The notes: generated by a model not told the origin, from the letters alone. A stretch of 64,000 bases of DNA from Macrosoma leucophasiata (GCA_036365455.1 JAWQUS010000023.1:5146001-5210000); one strand, 5' to 3'. Shown: positions 34,047 through 45,515, counted from the first letter of the stretch. Translations and numbers: made by a program.

Positions 34047-34052
34047 TTCAGC

Positions 34053-34262
34053 ACTAGGTGACCCGGCGAATATCATACCGCCATCGGAGAATTTTAAATG
34101 TTTGATACTTTAATATTATACATAAACCATACGAACCTTCTCCTGACAATAACGAACACTTAAGAAAGATTTATTTAATTTGGTGCAGTCGTTCGGTAGT
34201 TATGCGCTTACAAATATTCGGTGATTCATTATTGTTTAAATATTATTATGTATATAGATTTT
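34053..34262 (-). mobile_element. Helitron-like element, diverged
   Basis: CTAGGTGACCCGGCGAATAT end, GGTGCAGTCGTTCGGTAGTT core and TATTATTATGTATATAG at the other end. Confidence 0.48.
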
Positions 34263-34596
34263 GACCATGTAATCTGATGTAATCTGATGGCCAAAAGAGC
34301 TTTCTAATCACATATCCACTAATCAAACTATTTAAAATGGTCTTCATTAGTATAAAAATATCTTAAATAACACCAGCGGTATGCCGCGTTAAGGGAACAT
34401 CGTTCCAAAAACTAAACATAACTAAAATTTTGAGTTTATCGCTGTATGATGAATGACTAAGCCAATTACAGCGGAATATCTTAAAAACTACTAGCGGTAT
34501 TTATTACTCGTAACATCAAATATCAATAGCATAGCTAAGAACCACCCCGATAAACTAAACTTTTAATTATAAAAAGCCGCCCTTTCCATTTCCTCT

Positions 34597-34722
34597 TTAA
34601 CTACCAATAATTTTCGATCGTGCAATCGTCGGAATCGCCGAACCCTCGATTCCCCTGGAAATCAAACCCGGTGTCTCAGGCTTCAGCATCACGATTGCAA
34701 CCACTAGACCAACGAGGCATAA
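34597..34722 (-). repeat. tRNA-like SINE head, third family
   Basis: The complement gives GCCTCGTTGGTCTAGTGGTT and, downstream, CCGGGTTTGATTTCC. These are A- and B-box-like and distinct from T1 and T2. Confidence 0.5.
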
Positions 34723-34929
34723 ATAAGTAGGTATAAAGTATATTTTTAACTTTAATTTTATAGTTATGAAGTGGATCAAAGTAGATTCACTATATCCACT
34801 CATCAAATTATCTCTTTTGCTAAGCTTAGATAAGATTTGAGGTCACCCCAATTGACCTCAACGTCAGCGTGTATCGATATCAATCAATCATCACCAACTT
34901 GGTAAAAACAACCTGTTACTGGGACCATG

Positions 34930-35144
34930 CAAAGAAACAATCGGCTAGTTTCGAGTTCGTAGAGCGTCACTTCTGCTGCACACTGCCTACGTTAGCACTA
35001 ATAGTCCGGTATTGGTCAAAACTTGATCAAAATGGTCGACAAACGTCCCATAGGTTATATGCGAAAGAGAGAACGCTTTACAGAGCTGAAATTATTCGAA
35101 GTCTCTCCCTGAGGTTGATGTGTAATATGTCTTGCTGCGTACTG
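34930..35144. mobile_element. Tc1/mariner-type MITE, diverged left end
   Basis: AGAAACAATCGGCTAGTTTC, AAATGGTCGACAAACGT and the terminal GTACTG followed by TA match the family of 2920-3173. Confidence 0.6.
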
Positions 35145-35216
35145 TAGATTTATAACGTGATGTTGGTACCCAATAGGCGTGCTATTCACGTCGACTGCAT
35201 CTATCTGAATACTGCA

Positions 35217-35384
35217 GGCCAGAGGCGGCTTAACCTACAGTGTAGGGTGTGCAATGCACACGGACGCTGCCGTGAGACAGCTAAGAGCATCGTCTTGGAC
35301 CATCATGGTCAGGCCTTAGGGGCGCCAGGGTTTCATTGCACACGGGTGCTACACGAGCTAGAGCCGCCCCTGCTGCAAACAAAC
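35217..35384. mobile_element. Small hAT-like MITE
   Basis: AGGCCAGAGGCGGCTTAACC and the complement of GAGCCGCCCCTG bracket inner arms around TGCAATGCACACGG and TTCATTGCACACGG. A 90-residue open frame here is incidental. Confidence 0.5.
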
Positions 35385-35508
35385 TATAGATATCCTCATA
35401 AAAGCTTGGGGTCTAAAGATTTAGGCTGAGAGCCCTTTGCGCTCGCTGAATGCCCGGTGAAGTAGACTAGTGTCGTCTCGAAACAAGTCGCCTATTAATG
35501 ACCAATTA

Positions 35509-35884
35509 AAAGAAAAAAACCGGTCAAGTGCGTGTCGGGCCACGCGCAGTGCAGGGTTTCGTTGTTTTTAGGTTTGAATAATGTAATGAAAAAATTATAT
35601 AAATATTTTCTATGAAGTTGTTCAAAATTTTCGAGTTTTTCAAAATTTGAGAGTTCTATGAAGTTGTTCAAAAGACCTATCCAAAGATATGCAATACAGA
35701 ATTAAACGAATTATCCGCGCATCACGTGTCGGGGAGGCACCCTAAATATGTTTTTTTTTTCGTTTTTATCCTACCACCTTGTCGGCGTGATTATGGTGAA
35801 TACTTGTGTCTTTTTTGCGCTAAATCGCGGATAGACAAACAGATAGACAGACAAACGGACAAGGCGAAACTATAAGGGTTCCTT
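35509..35884 (-). repeat. GTTCCG-type repeat, internally shortened
   Basis: AAAAAACCGGTCAAGTGCGT start, TACCACCTTGTCGGCGTGAT centre and AAGGGTTCCTTGTTTACTAC at the end. Confidence 0.6.
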
Positions 35885-35929
35885 GTTTACTACGGCACCC
35901 AAAAAAGGGATGTAATGCGTTCCCTCTAC

Positions 35930-36092
35930 TAAGGCTTGAGTTGTTGTCACTCTGGGATAGTCATTACAAGGCCGTACATTATCATCTAACCAGAACCTGT
36001 TGAATATTAGAACATTATCATTTGGAGGCAGATTAGGCAATGCAGTGTTGCCAACGCCCTCGATTTCGATTTCCGATACTGGAACTCTACCG
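35930..36092 (-). repeat. Family G repeat, degenerate
   Basis: TCATTACAAGGCCGTACATT, AATGCAGTGTTGCCAACGCC and GGAACTCTACCGGAAAA. Confidence 0.48.
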
Positions 36093-36604
36093 GAAAACAT
36101 ATAAATATTCGAAAAACATATTAATTTTAATTGTTACAAAATATCAAACTAACACGCTACAAAAGAATCAGCCTGTAGGATATACTACTCTCCCAAAGCC
36201 AAAAATGTATACTTCAGTCCACGAATAAATATAGAATTACTTATTCGTAGTCTAAAGCAGAGTTCAATGTGCCCAACACCCGTCTTCAATGTCGCGTGTA
36301 TGTCAAAGAAACATCGTTAGTTTTATCGGGAACATCTCTCGTGACGCATTCTTGTGTTACCTATTAAATGTGCACGTAGTACGGTATCACAAAATAATCT
36401 CAACCCCATCCCATAGCCCCGGTAGTGCCCGACACCTACGCAAAATACGGCAAAAGTTAGCTGTAAGTCAATGCAGCGCTACCTACGGGGTCCAATTGTA
36501 AATCAATACCAAAAAGGAATCCAAATTAAAACCACCCAAAATAAATATCGAAATGGGTGGAGCAATCAATTTTTTTTTTATTTGAAAAGATGAATAAAGA
36601 AGAT

Positions 36605-36910
36605 AGCTTCGGTAGTCTAGTGGTATCAGGCCACTACTACTACGCTGAGGTCCTGGGTTCGATTCCTGGGTAGGGATTATCAGAGATAATAGTGAAAAGT
36701 CCTTTATCTCTGGTCCTATTGAGATTATTAAATTTTCTGGAAATTACCCAGTGCCTCAAATTTTGGTAATGTGCCCGGAGATGTCAACAGGCTCGCCACC
36801 TGGTACATGGCCAAAAACGTTACCGGCGAACGTGGGTGTTTACATGTATGTTTGAATACATGCATTTACCTCTGCCTACCCCTTCGGGGATTACAGGCGT
36901 GAAGTTACGT
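36605..36910 (+). repeat. SINE T1, reference full-length copy
   Basis: About 306 bp. The tRNA-like head GCTTCGGTAGTCTAGTGGTA has B-box-like GGGTTCGATTCCTGG. The body holds TTTATCTCTGGTCCTATTGA and TTACCGGCGAACGTGGGTGT. The 3' terminus is CCTCTGCCTACCCCTTCGGG with GATTACAGGCGTGAAG. Confidence 0.72.
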
Positions 36911-38766
36911 GATAACGAAGATGTACCTTACAGAAAACCAGCTTAGTAGATGAAGTTCGCGGTATAAACTTACAACTTAAACTAGTAAAATTGGCGTAAC
37001 AGTCTTGGCAAAGCGTTCAAGAGCTTTTCGCAAAAGCGGTCATGCTTGAAGAACGCAATAATGTGATAAGACTTGCACACGACAAAAAGAGAGGCACAAT
37101 CAAAATAAACTAAATTATAAAGGAAGGAGTTTGAGCGATTTGAATTTCACTTTATTGCACAATGTCAAGAATTGAAATTTATATGAACGTTTCAAATCTC
37201 CTTACGTGGTATTGTTGTAGGAATACTGACATGTCCTTTGAAAGTGTTTTCATAATTCAAAACTACGCACATATTCGACGGTATATTACTTTGATTCTTT
37301 GATCGCATACCGTTCTGAACTAAGCAATTTATAGCAAACAAGATAGGAATTCGAAGCGTCCGAAGTGAACCAAGGAGCGGATGGCAAAGAGTAATATTGT
37401 GAATATATGGGGAGGCATAAACTTTTGTACAAAAGTGATTGCGTAACGATTACCAAACAGCACACTTTATTTGACTTGAGTAGGAATATACTACTTTATT
37501 AAGATGAACCTACTATTACAGTTTCTTCTTAAGAAGTGTTTGTAATTCAATTTTCCTGTTTAGGTACGTGTAGGTATGATTACAGGCATTGAGTTCAATT
37601 ACAAGTAGATATTTAGCCTCAATAAAATCCGAAAGTGTTGTCAATTGACTTCGGCTTGACTTGAACGCGTCACTTGCACTAATTGGGATATAGAATAAGG
37701 TTGCGGTATATCCGACTCGGCGTCTGTTCCATAGACAACTGGTCCCGGGTTACAAAGTATAAAAAAAAAATCCTTTCATCTTCTGAAAAAACTGACCGAA
37801 GGTTCCGTGCATTGTGCAGAGTAAGGAGCTTGAAATCGTCGATCTGTACAGGCAAGGAAGGAAGGCGATGAGCTTTCTTGATCTACTTATATTCAATAAC
37901 ACCTGTCACTCGGGCATAGCCTTCTTCTGAGCAAAGTACGATCCACAATTTGCACTGTCTGGACATGCTGACACCTGTCACGCAGGCAAAGCCCACCTAT
38001 TAGCGAAGTACGATCCTCAATTTGCACTGTCTGGACAAGTATTAACTAACTTTACTTTTAACTCTTTTCAGCTGGTAGATGTAAGAAAGAACACGGTACC
38101 GTTCAATCAAACAATGCTCATAACTTCACTTATATAGAGGCGATAGAAAATACACAAACACCCAAAGTCTAATTCGCCAACCTATCTAAGTCCTGAGTCT
38201 TCAACGATTCGAGCGCCACGTTTTTGTATGCAAGTGGACCGAGCTGGTATACCAAGGTACTGGTATTAACAAACTGCCCATAGATGAGAAGTATGGGGAC
38301 AGTCTACCAAACATAACCAAATATAAATAATAGAGGTGTAGCAAAGGGTTACTAGTCTACGGATTACAGTATAACCAACCCTTTGCTACGCCTCCATTAC
38401 TTAAGAAAACGCAACTGAATGTACATACTTGTACTTGAGCCATGACATTTCCTTCTAGTCATAACAAACGGAGGTCAATGTGACCTACGACGGTCACATC
38501 GCACCTGCCAGAGGCATCGTTAGTGTTATCGGGACATCGTTCTTCCAATCAAAACAACTCACCTGACAAGACACGTTGTTAATGCAAATTTTCTCGTAAA
38601 TAATCAGTTCTTTCTTTATAAGTATGTATTTGTTTGTTGCAAAGTTTAATAATTCAGAGTTCAGTCGCTGCATGCGGGCGGCCCAAGACCGTTCGTTGTG
38701 GAAATCTTTGGAGGGAGGTCTTTGACCAGCAGTTCGGCTGAATGATGAAAGTTTAATGAATGCTGA
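36911..38766. other. No gene recognised; two local repeats
   Basis: A tandem duplication of about 70 bp lies at 37900-38040, each unit holding CAATTTGCACTGTCTGGACA. A hairpin lies at about 38331-38398 (GAGGTGTAGCAAAGGGTTA and its near-complement). The 101-residue minus frame at 38494-38799 shows no domain. Confidence 0.4.
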
Positions 38767-39305
38767 TAAAGGTTTGATTTCGAACACCGCTGCATGCAAC
38801 AGTGCTGCAGCCGCAGTGCTGCCGCAGCATTACTGGTCTCTATATATGCCCTATAAGTTTATATGAGACTAGCTGACCCGGCAAACTTCGTATTGCCTCA
38901 GAATGAAAATATGACATGTGTCAAAGGTTTCATAGATACGGACTATTTGTATGAGAAAATGAAATGGTGGTTTTACTATTTCCCTTCAATTTCTTCATAT
39001 TTTCTTACCTTTTAAACATTCCCTGGTCTTCCAAAAATCATTCAAAATCAATATTAGCCAAATCGGCCCAGCCATTCACGCGTGATGCCGTGACCAAGGA
39101 AAACGGGTTGCATTTTTATATAATTAGATGAGATTACATTCAGGGCTACGTGACAAAGTCGCGGCAGCAATGCAGTGGCAGCACTGCAGCGCGACGTGTT
39201 GCAACGCTGCCGCCTTGATCAAATCAACGCGACAGGCAGCACTGTTGCGGAGCAATATCGCCGCAGCTCTGCTGCGTACAGCGGAGTTCGGAATCAAACC
39301 TTTAA
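38767..39305. mobile_element. GCAGC-rich MITE interrupted by a Helitron-like element
   Basis: The left TAAAGGTTTGATTTCGAACA and the complement of GGAGTTCGGAATCAAACCTT are TIRs. Both arms are full of GCTGC/GCAGC words. The Helitron-like copy 38869-39127 is inside. Confidence 0.62.
38869..39127 (-). mobile_element. Helitron-like element nested in a MITE
   Basis: CTAGCTGACCCGGCAAACTT end, AATCGGCCCAGCCATTCACG core. Sister of the copy at 42477-42730, with the shared GAGAAAATGAAATGGTGGTT region read in reverse. Confidence 0.58.
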
Positions 39306-40110
39306 ACTTAAACTGGTTTTCTCTCTATACTAATATTTAAAATACATAACAAAAGCTTTTCCTTGGGCATGAAATGGCAATGGGCATTGAACCCAAGTCT
39401 GAAGAAAAGTATTATTGCAAGGCGAGGCATATAGTAGTCATATTTTATAATCATAAATAAATCAAATATACTATGAATAAGCAATCAAGATATTTTATAT
39501 GCGGGTCACATATCTCCCAACTCTCGTGGGACTAGCTACAATTTACGGATATAAATGGAATATCATTTGAAACTTGTAGAATATATAAATTACTCTGTAG
39601 TTGAACTTGTAGGTGATGTTTTAATTCATACAGAAATAACTCATCCTCAAACTGAATATTGAGATTTGGGTTAAAAGGGATAATTCAAAGTATAGTCGAG
39701 TTCAGATGAAACTTCAAAACCTTGTTGTATTTATTTACACAGTTATTACAACTTGCGTTGACACTTTAGCGCCATCCCAATTTTCAAAGAGTAGAAAATA
39801 GCAAAAAGATATAACAATTATTCAATACCAAGCCAAAAGTGCCTACAATCATACAAGAATACATAAAAAGAAAATATAAGTAACTACATTTTACAAATAG
39901 GCTTTTTAAACAGTTCTTATTTTCTCAACTTTAAATTACATTATCCTCCGACCACTCTATTAAGAACAGTAAACTCGACAAAGTAGGTTTTAACTAGATT
40001 TCAGTGCCATCCATCACCAACAAGATGTTCATTCACGCGTGCTGACTTTGATCTTTGAATTCTCTATTCTGCCCGAGACGTTTATTGAGAAAAAATCAAT
40101 ATCTTTGTTA
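39306..40110. other. No gene recognised
   Basis: AT-rich sequence, no repeat landmark or coding signal noted. Confidence 0.3.
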
Positions 40111-40387
40111 TTATGTTATGAAGGTGGCAAACAAGCATACAGATCACATTGATTTTCAGTGATGACTGTAGCCTATAGATGTCTACACAAAACCAGTGGT
40201 CAAAATGCAGATGCGTTGCCACCTCTGAGATCTAAGTTCTTATGACTCTGTGATCGTTATTGCGGGGCCATACATTACCATCTAACCGGAACACGATAGT
40301 GCTGAACACTACCATTAGGCGGCAGATAGAGGTAACGCGGTGGTGCCTACGCCCGCGAGCACCGTCACTAGAACTCTACCACAAGTA
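40111..40387 (-). repeat. Family G repeat, full length
   Basis: ATGAAGGTGGCAAACAAGCA start to CTCTACCACAAGTAAAG; the older subfamily, with TTATTGCGGGGCCATACATT. Confidence 0.7.
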
Positions 40388-40471
40388 AAGATACCATATC
40401 GATTTTGTATACCAAGCTCATTCGCTAGGAATGCTTATTTCAACAATTTGATACATCCTTACAACGAACGA

Positions 40472-40577
40472 GTAACATTCATAAATAGGATTCGGTATTC
40501 CGTATCCATATTTTGTATGTATGTATGGCAAAATATGGCTACGGAATGGAATTCCGAATCCTATTTATGAATGTTAC
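40472..40577. repeat. Long hairpin, ~45-bp arms
   Basis: GTAACATTCATAAATAGGAT...ATATTTTG pairs with CAAAATAT...ATCCTATTTATGAATGTTAC around TATGTATGTATGG, with minor mismatches. Confidence 0.72.
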
Positions 40578-40649
40578 GTAGGCATATTTTGCTTGAATGA
40601 ATTTCGAGTCCAAATTGACTAATGTCGATCCGTTGCTTGGTCCATCGGT

Positions 40650-40756
40650 GAGTCAACCGTTGGAAAGGCTCGTGGGTTCGATTCCCATGCCGGGACATAT
40701 ATTTGTGTGGCCTACAGATGTTTTTCTTTTGGGTCTGGGTGTTTATATTTTGTGTA
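40650..40756 (+). repeat. SINE T2, forward copy, truncated
   Basis: B-box-like GTGGGTTCGATTCCCATGCC, then GGGACATATATTTGTGTGGC and GGGTCTGGGTGTTTATATTT. Confidence 0.6.
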
Positions 40757-40985
40757 CTAGATGTTGCCCGCGTGGATGTCGTTTAAAAAGTAGCCTATGT
40801 TCTTTCTCAAAGTCAACTCTATCTCTGTACCAAATTTCATTAAAATCGGTTCAGTCGTTTGGACGTGAAAAGGTAACAGACAGACAGACAGACAGAGTTA
40901 CTTTCGCATTTATAATATTACTAGCTTTTGCCCGCGACTTCGTTCGCGTGGACTTCAGGTTCGTCCCGTCTAGTCTAGTAATAAG
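40757..40985 (-). mobile_element. Two Helitron-like ends head to tail
   Basis: The first unit, 40757-40919, begins CTAGATGTTGCCCGCGTGGA and ends with an (ACAG)n tract and TATAATATTA. A second terminus, CTAGCTTTTGCCCGCGACTT, starts immediately at 40921 and is truncated. Confidence 0.55.
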
Positions 40986-41945
40986 TAAGAAATACGGTAA
41001 CTAAGCACTGCAGAGCCCTAATTTGTACGTGTATCTCCTAACCAAAAAGAAATCGCTAGTGCCTTGAAAATTCGCAAAACGGACACAACCGTCAACGACG
41101 TCTGCCCTCACGTGTCTGCCCGCGTTCGGGTCACGCACTCAGCGATGAGCCACTTCTTCCCCACCGCACCTACCCCGCTCCCCCCACGCCCCGTTCGCCT
41201 GGCGCCGCTGCCGGTATTTATCACCGAAACGGTATTTATCGCCGAAATTGCTATGACTCTGCATTTTAAATCTGTGATATCTTCGAAAATATTTATTTAA
41301 TTTACATGCTGTAAAAAGCCATATTGATCTTTATTAAATGCACAATGTATTAAAGATACTTAATTGGATAAAGATTAATACTGTATTGCTTAAAATCGCT
41401 TCGTAAATAAGCCATTATTTCTCGTACAAAGTAAAGGATAAAAAATTGTTATTGTGGGTTATTCCTAAGAGATAAACATATACCATCACGGACTTTTTTG
41501 TAGACCTTTTTAAGTTGTACAATACTGTAGTAAATTGTTTTGATCTATCTTGTAGGATTCAGTCAGCGTTTGCAATGTAAGCGCAAAAAATGTGTTTTTT
41601 CTACGACCTCACATTAAAAACCTCAAAAATTGTAGCCTATGTGTTATTCTGATGTATAAGCTATAGCCTATGTGTTATTCTGATGTATAAGCTATATTGT
41701 GGTAAAGTTTCATTCAAATCCATTCAGTAGTTTTTACGTGAAAGAGTAACAAACATCCATACATCCATACATACAAACTTTCGCCTTTATAATAGTAGTA
41801 GGATAGGATATAAGTAGGGATAGTAGGGATAAATAATGGCACCCATGGTAGAGGTTATACCTCGTGTCCGGCTGGGAATTAAAAACAATTTTATTCTGAA
41901 GGTACATGGAAATCATCAAATTGAGGAACTTAGAGTAGGTACGTA
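40986..41945. other. No gene recognised; Helitron-like remnants
   Basis: A Pro-rich GC patch at 41100-41215 has no recognisable domain. A direct repeat of TATGTGTTATTCTGATGTATAAGC lies at about 41638-41694, given here only as its core TGTTATTCTGATGTA. Near 41725-41800, GTTTTTACGTGAAAGAGTAA and TCGCCTTTATAATAGTAGTA resemble Helitron-like 5' ends. Confidence 0.4.
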
Positions 41946-42189
41946 CAGTGCTAAATATTGCACATCGAGCCTAGGAAGGAGACTTCGGTTTATTTCGGGT
42001 CTGTAGAGCGTTATCTCTTTCGTACCGTACCTATTTGACGTTTGTCGACCATTTTGATCAAATTTTGACCAATACTGTCGGACTGTCAGTGCGTAGGCAG
42101 TGTGCAACAGAGATAATGCTCTACGAAGTCGAAACGAGCCGATCGTCTCTTTCGCAGGCTCGATGTGCAATATTAATTGTTGAGTACTG
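41946..42189. mobile_element. Tc1/mariner-type MITE, TA-flanked
   Basis: CAGTGCTAAATATTGCACAT to TAATTGTTGAGTACTG, with TA on both sides. Confidence 0.7.
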
Positions 42190-42476
42190 TACCTGATATT
42201 TTAATGAGTTATGACATGTTATGTCAACTCATTGAACAATTTGAAGTCAAATTAGTCATGTTTGTTGATTTGAACAAATAAACGTGTCAAACAAATCCCC
42301 TTTGCTCCAATTGGCGCTGACTGTGCCAGTATTGTTGTATATTCTCTTGGAGTTACTGATATAATTTACGATACATTTTGATATCGTGAACATTTATTTC
42401 CATATATAACAAGTACCTACTTAATTTATTAGAACTTGGCTGAGACCTGCATTCCATTGATTTAACATTAAATTAA

Positions 42477-42730
42477 ATCTATATATATAAATCAATTGCT
42501 GTTCGTTAATCTCGCTAAAACTCGAGAACGGCTGGACCGATTTGGCTAATTTTGGTGTTGAATGATTTTTGCAAGTCTAGTGAAGGTTTAAAAGGTAAGA
42601 AAATATGAAGAAATTGAAGGGGAATAGTAAAAAACACAATTTCATTTTCCCATACAAATAGTGCGTATCTATCAAAACTTTGACACATTTTTTCATTCTG
42701 AGGCAATACGCAGCTTGCCGGGACAGCTAG
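42477..42730 (+). mobile_element. Helitron-like element, CTAG end
   Basis: Begins TCTATATATATAAATCAA and ends CGCAGCTTGCCGGGACAGC then TAG and T. GAACGGCTGGACCGATTTGG is the shared core. Confidence 0.6.
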
Positions 42731-42755
42731 TTAAATAATAAAATAATAATAAAAA

Positions 42756-42931
42756 ATACGCTTACACTCACAGCTCCACATTAGGTATAATATAAACCTG
42801 TGTTGTAGATGCCGTTGTACAACAAAAAGGTACAACACATACACAAACACCCAGACCCGAAACAAATATCTGTAGGCCAAACAAATATTTGTTCCGGTAC
42901 GGGGATCGTACCCGCTGGACTAACCGGGTCG
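42756..42931 (-). repeat. SINE T2, full length
   Basis: TACGCTTACACTCACAGCTC, AACACCCAGACCCGAAACAA and, at the tRNA-like head, GGGATCGTACCCGCTGGACT. Confidence 0.66.
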
Positions 42932-43410
42932 TCAAAAAATAAAGAAATAAACTGCGCTTTGTGACCACTTATGAATGTTCAAACTCGGAACGTGTGAGGA
43001 TCAAACCATGCAGTCGTCAAACATTAAAAAGATCCGGACGAATTGAGAACCACCTCCTTTTTTCGGTTAAAAATAATCAAGCCATGAATAAAAAAATTGT
43101 TGCTGTTTTGTATATTATCTCGTAATAAAACCAAGTTTCAGAAATTAAACCATATTAAAAATTATGCATTGAGCTCCGAGTCACAGCTACCTTCCAAATC
43201 TTCCAATGAACCAAGACTTGGAAGCAATTCATAAAAATGAAGATTCCTTTACCCATAATTAGTTTTATTTCAATTCATGCTATAATCCAATTTATCGAAT
43301 GAAAATGCGATGCTGATATACAAATGTGAACTGCAAACGAAAGGCGAAAGTTATTGCCAAAATAAATATTTGCAAGTTCAATGAAATAGTTCGAATGTTT
43401 CACATAAATT

Positions 43411-43455
43411 TAGGGCTCCTTGCTGAAGTGGGATCCACTTCAGCAAGGAGCCCTA
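43411..43455. repeat. Perfect 21-bp-arm hairpin
   Basis: TAGGGCTCCTTGCTGAAGTG(G), a GAT spacer and the exact complement; no mismatch. Confidence 0.8.
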
Positions 43456-43509
43456 ACTAGGATCGTGCTCAACAGGTACGTAAAGGATACATCCTCGAAA
43501 ACCTGAGAA

Positions 43510-43827
43510 CATAGAGAAACACGGGCCACCGGCCGCCGCGGCGGACCGGAGGGGAGTAGCGATATGCAGGCTATCACCTCTGTCACAGTACAAGCCCAAA
43601 TGGTCCTACGACGGTCGCCCAGATGTTTGAATGTGTGCGTGAAATTGTTTTTGTATTTTGTTAAAGTGAAGGTGTGAGTTTCGTAGTAATAGACGGTTTT
43701 TATACTGTGTGTGTATCACACGTAGTTCCCCCGGCAAAAAATGACAGACTGTTTTGTATCGGTAATAAACGCTATGGCTAATCCCCTCCGGTCCGCCGCG
43801 ACGGCCGGTGGCTCGTGTTGCTCTATG
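43510..43827. mobile_element. hAT-type MITE with exact 8-bp target duplication
   Basis: 318 bp with ends CATAGAGAAACACGGGCCAC / GTGGCTCGTGTTGCTCTATG. It is flanked by CCTGAGAA at 43502-43509 and 43828-43835. The centre contains TTCGTAGTAATAGACGGTTT; no ORF. Confidence 0.82.
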
Positions 43828-44039
43828 CCTGAGAACAATACAGCTTTCTATCTAGCCATAGAAACGGGCTACAAAAATGATTCGAAAATCCGTGTTTGAG
43901 TTTGAAACAGACGGACAGACACGATGGGGAATTTTGTTTATTATTTCTATAGATAAAGATAAATAATAAATAGATAAATTGCCTTGTCTACCCTGTATCA
44001 TAGAGCAACAGTAGTTTTGAATCTACCTATAAGGTGTTA

Positions 44040-44510
44040 CAGTGCTCAACAATAAATATCTCATCACATCGAGCCTAAGAAGCAGACTTCGGCTTATTTC
44101 GGGTCTGCAGAGCGTTATCTTTTTCGCATCGTACTTATTTGACGTTTGTCAACCATTTTGATCAACTCAATAGCACTTAGCTAGGTTTTCTTATGTTTCC
44201 TAGCAAATAAATTAAGAACATGTAAATATCACATACCTATCATATCCGGGAAAGTTGATTTGTCTAATTAATTTTCTTTTCATAGGGTCGTAGGATTAAG
44301 TATTCTAATACTAAGCTCAATATAGTCATTAGTTAAGCTTAAACTCTTAAGTAATGATTTGTAAATACTTATCATATCCAAATATGGAAATTCTAAATTC
44401 TTTTTTTTTCATTTTGATCAAGTTTTGACAAATACCGGACTGTCTCGGCTCCACGAAGCCGATCGTCATTTTTCGCAGGCTCGATGTGCAATATTAATTG
44501 TTCAGTACTG
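44040..44510. mobile_element. Tc1/mariner-type MITE split by a 245-bp insertion
   Basis: CAGTGCTCAACAATAAATAT to TTAATTGTTCAGTACTG, TA-flanked. The insert at 44165-44409 is bracketed by CATTTTGATCA at 44154-44164 and 44410-44420. Confidence 0.68.
44165..44409. mobile_element. Unclassified insert with 11-bp target duplication
   Basis: 245 bp, AT-rich, ending in a T9-10 run next to the right duplication. It has no TIR and matches no other repeat in the window. Confidence 0.6.
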
Positions 44511-44639
44511 TATTTAAACATGGAAACAACTGACGGGAGACAAAGAGTCATGACAATAATTACCAGATTGGAATATTTGGATCGCCATTGTTCGCTTCAC
44601 TGAATGCACTGGCGAAAAAAATCTCTTCCATTAGCAGTA

Positions 44640-44896
44640 GTATTTGCATGCATTCAATCATACATGCAAATATCCACGATTCGCCGGTTACGTTTTGGCC
44701 CATGTGACAGGTAACTTCCAGAAAATGGAAAAAATCCCATTAGAACTAGAGATAAACGATTTTACACCGTTCTCTAATATCATCCAATCCAACATCTATC
44801 ATCATCATCCATCCATAACAATAAAATGCCACCCAGGAATCGAACCCAGGAACCCAGCGTAGAAGTAGTGGTCTGCTACCACTAGGCTACGAAGGA
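44640..44896 (-). repeat. SINE T1, near full length
   Basis: GCATGCATTCAATCATACAT, CCACGATTCGCCGGTTACGT and GGAATCGAACCCAGGAACCC, with CTACCACTAGGCTACGAAGG at the head. Confidence 0.66.
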
Positions 44897-45320
44897 AATA
44901 AAATAACCTGGTATTTAGGAAAAATGAGTTATAACTACGGGATTAAAAGGACGGCGCCAGTTAGCAAAAAGCTTTGACGAAAAACATTCGCAAAACTTAA
45001 ACAAACATAATATTGAGGATAACGTCAAAAATTTAATTAAGAGTCAGTAAAATACGTCGAGCTCATGTTTAGGGTATAAAAACTGATGTGATTGGGTAAC
45101 TGAAACACATAACGTATTTTAGTAAAAATTAAAGTACTCAGAATTTTCTTTTTACATTTTTTTTTTGTAAGCAAAAGATGGAGTAGGTACCTAACGAATG
45201 CAAATTTTAATTATCCGTTTTTAAAAGCAGGTTTATACCTAATGTGGGGCTGTGAGTGTAAGCGTATTTTATTTATTTTATAACTCTAACACTACAGTTA
45301 GAGTTATAAAATAAATAAAA

Positions 45321-45515
45321 TACGCTTACACTCACAGCCCCACATTAGGTATAAACCTGTGTCGTGGGTGCCGTTGTACACATACAACACATACACAAAC
45401 ACCCAGACCCGAAACAAATATCTGTTGGCCAAACAAATATTTGTCCCGGTGCGGGGATCGAACCCGCTACCTTTCGAATCAAACGATCATCTCACACCGC
45501 TGGACCTACCGGGTT
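45321..45515 (-). repeat. SINE T2, unit 1 copy
   Basis: Reference T2: on the complement the tRNA-like head is AGCGGTGTGAGATGATCG with B-box-like GCGGGTTCGATCCCCGCACC, then GTCTGGGTGTTTGTGTATG and a tail ending GTGAGTGTAAGCGTA. Confidence 0.75.

Noticed and set aside
35157..35429. 90-residue open frame
   Set aside because: Lies across a small palindromic hAT-like MITE; no conserved domain.
41064..41300. Pro-rich 78-residue open frame
   Set aside because: Isolated low-complexity stretch without splice support or recognisable motif.
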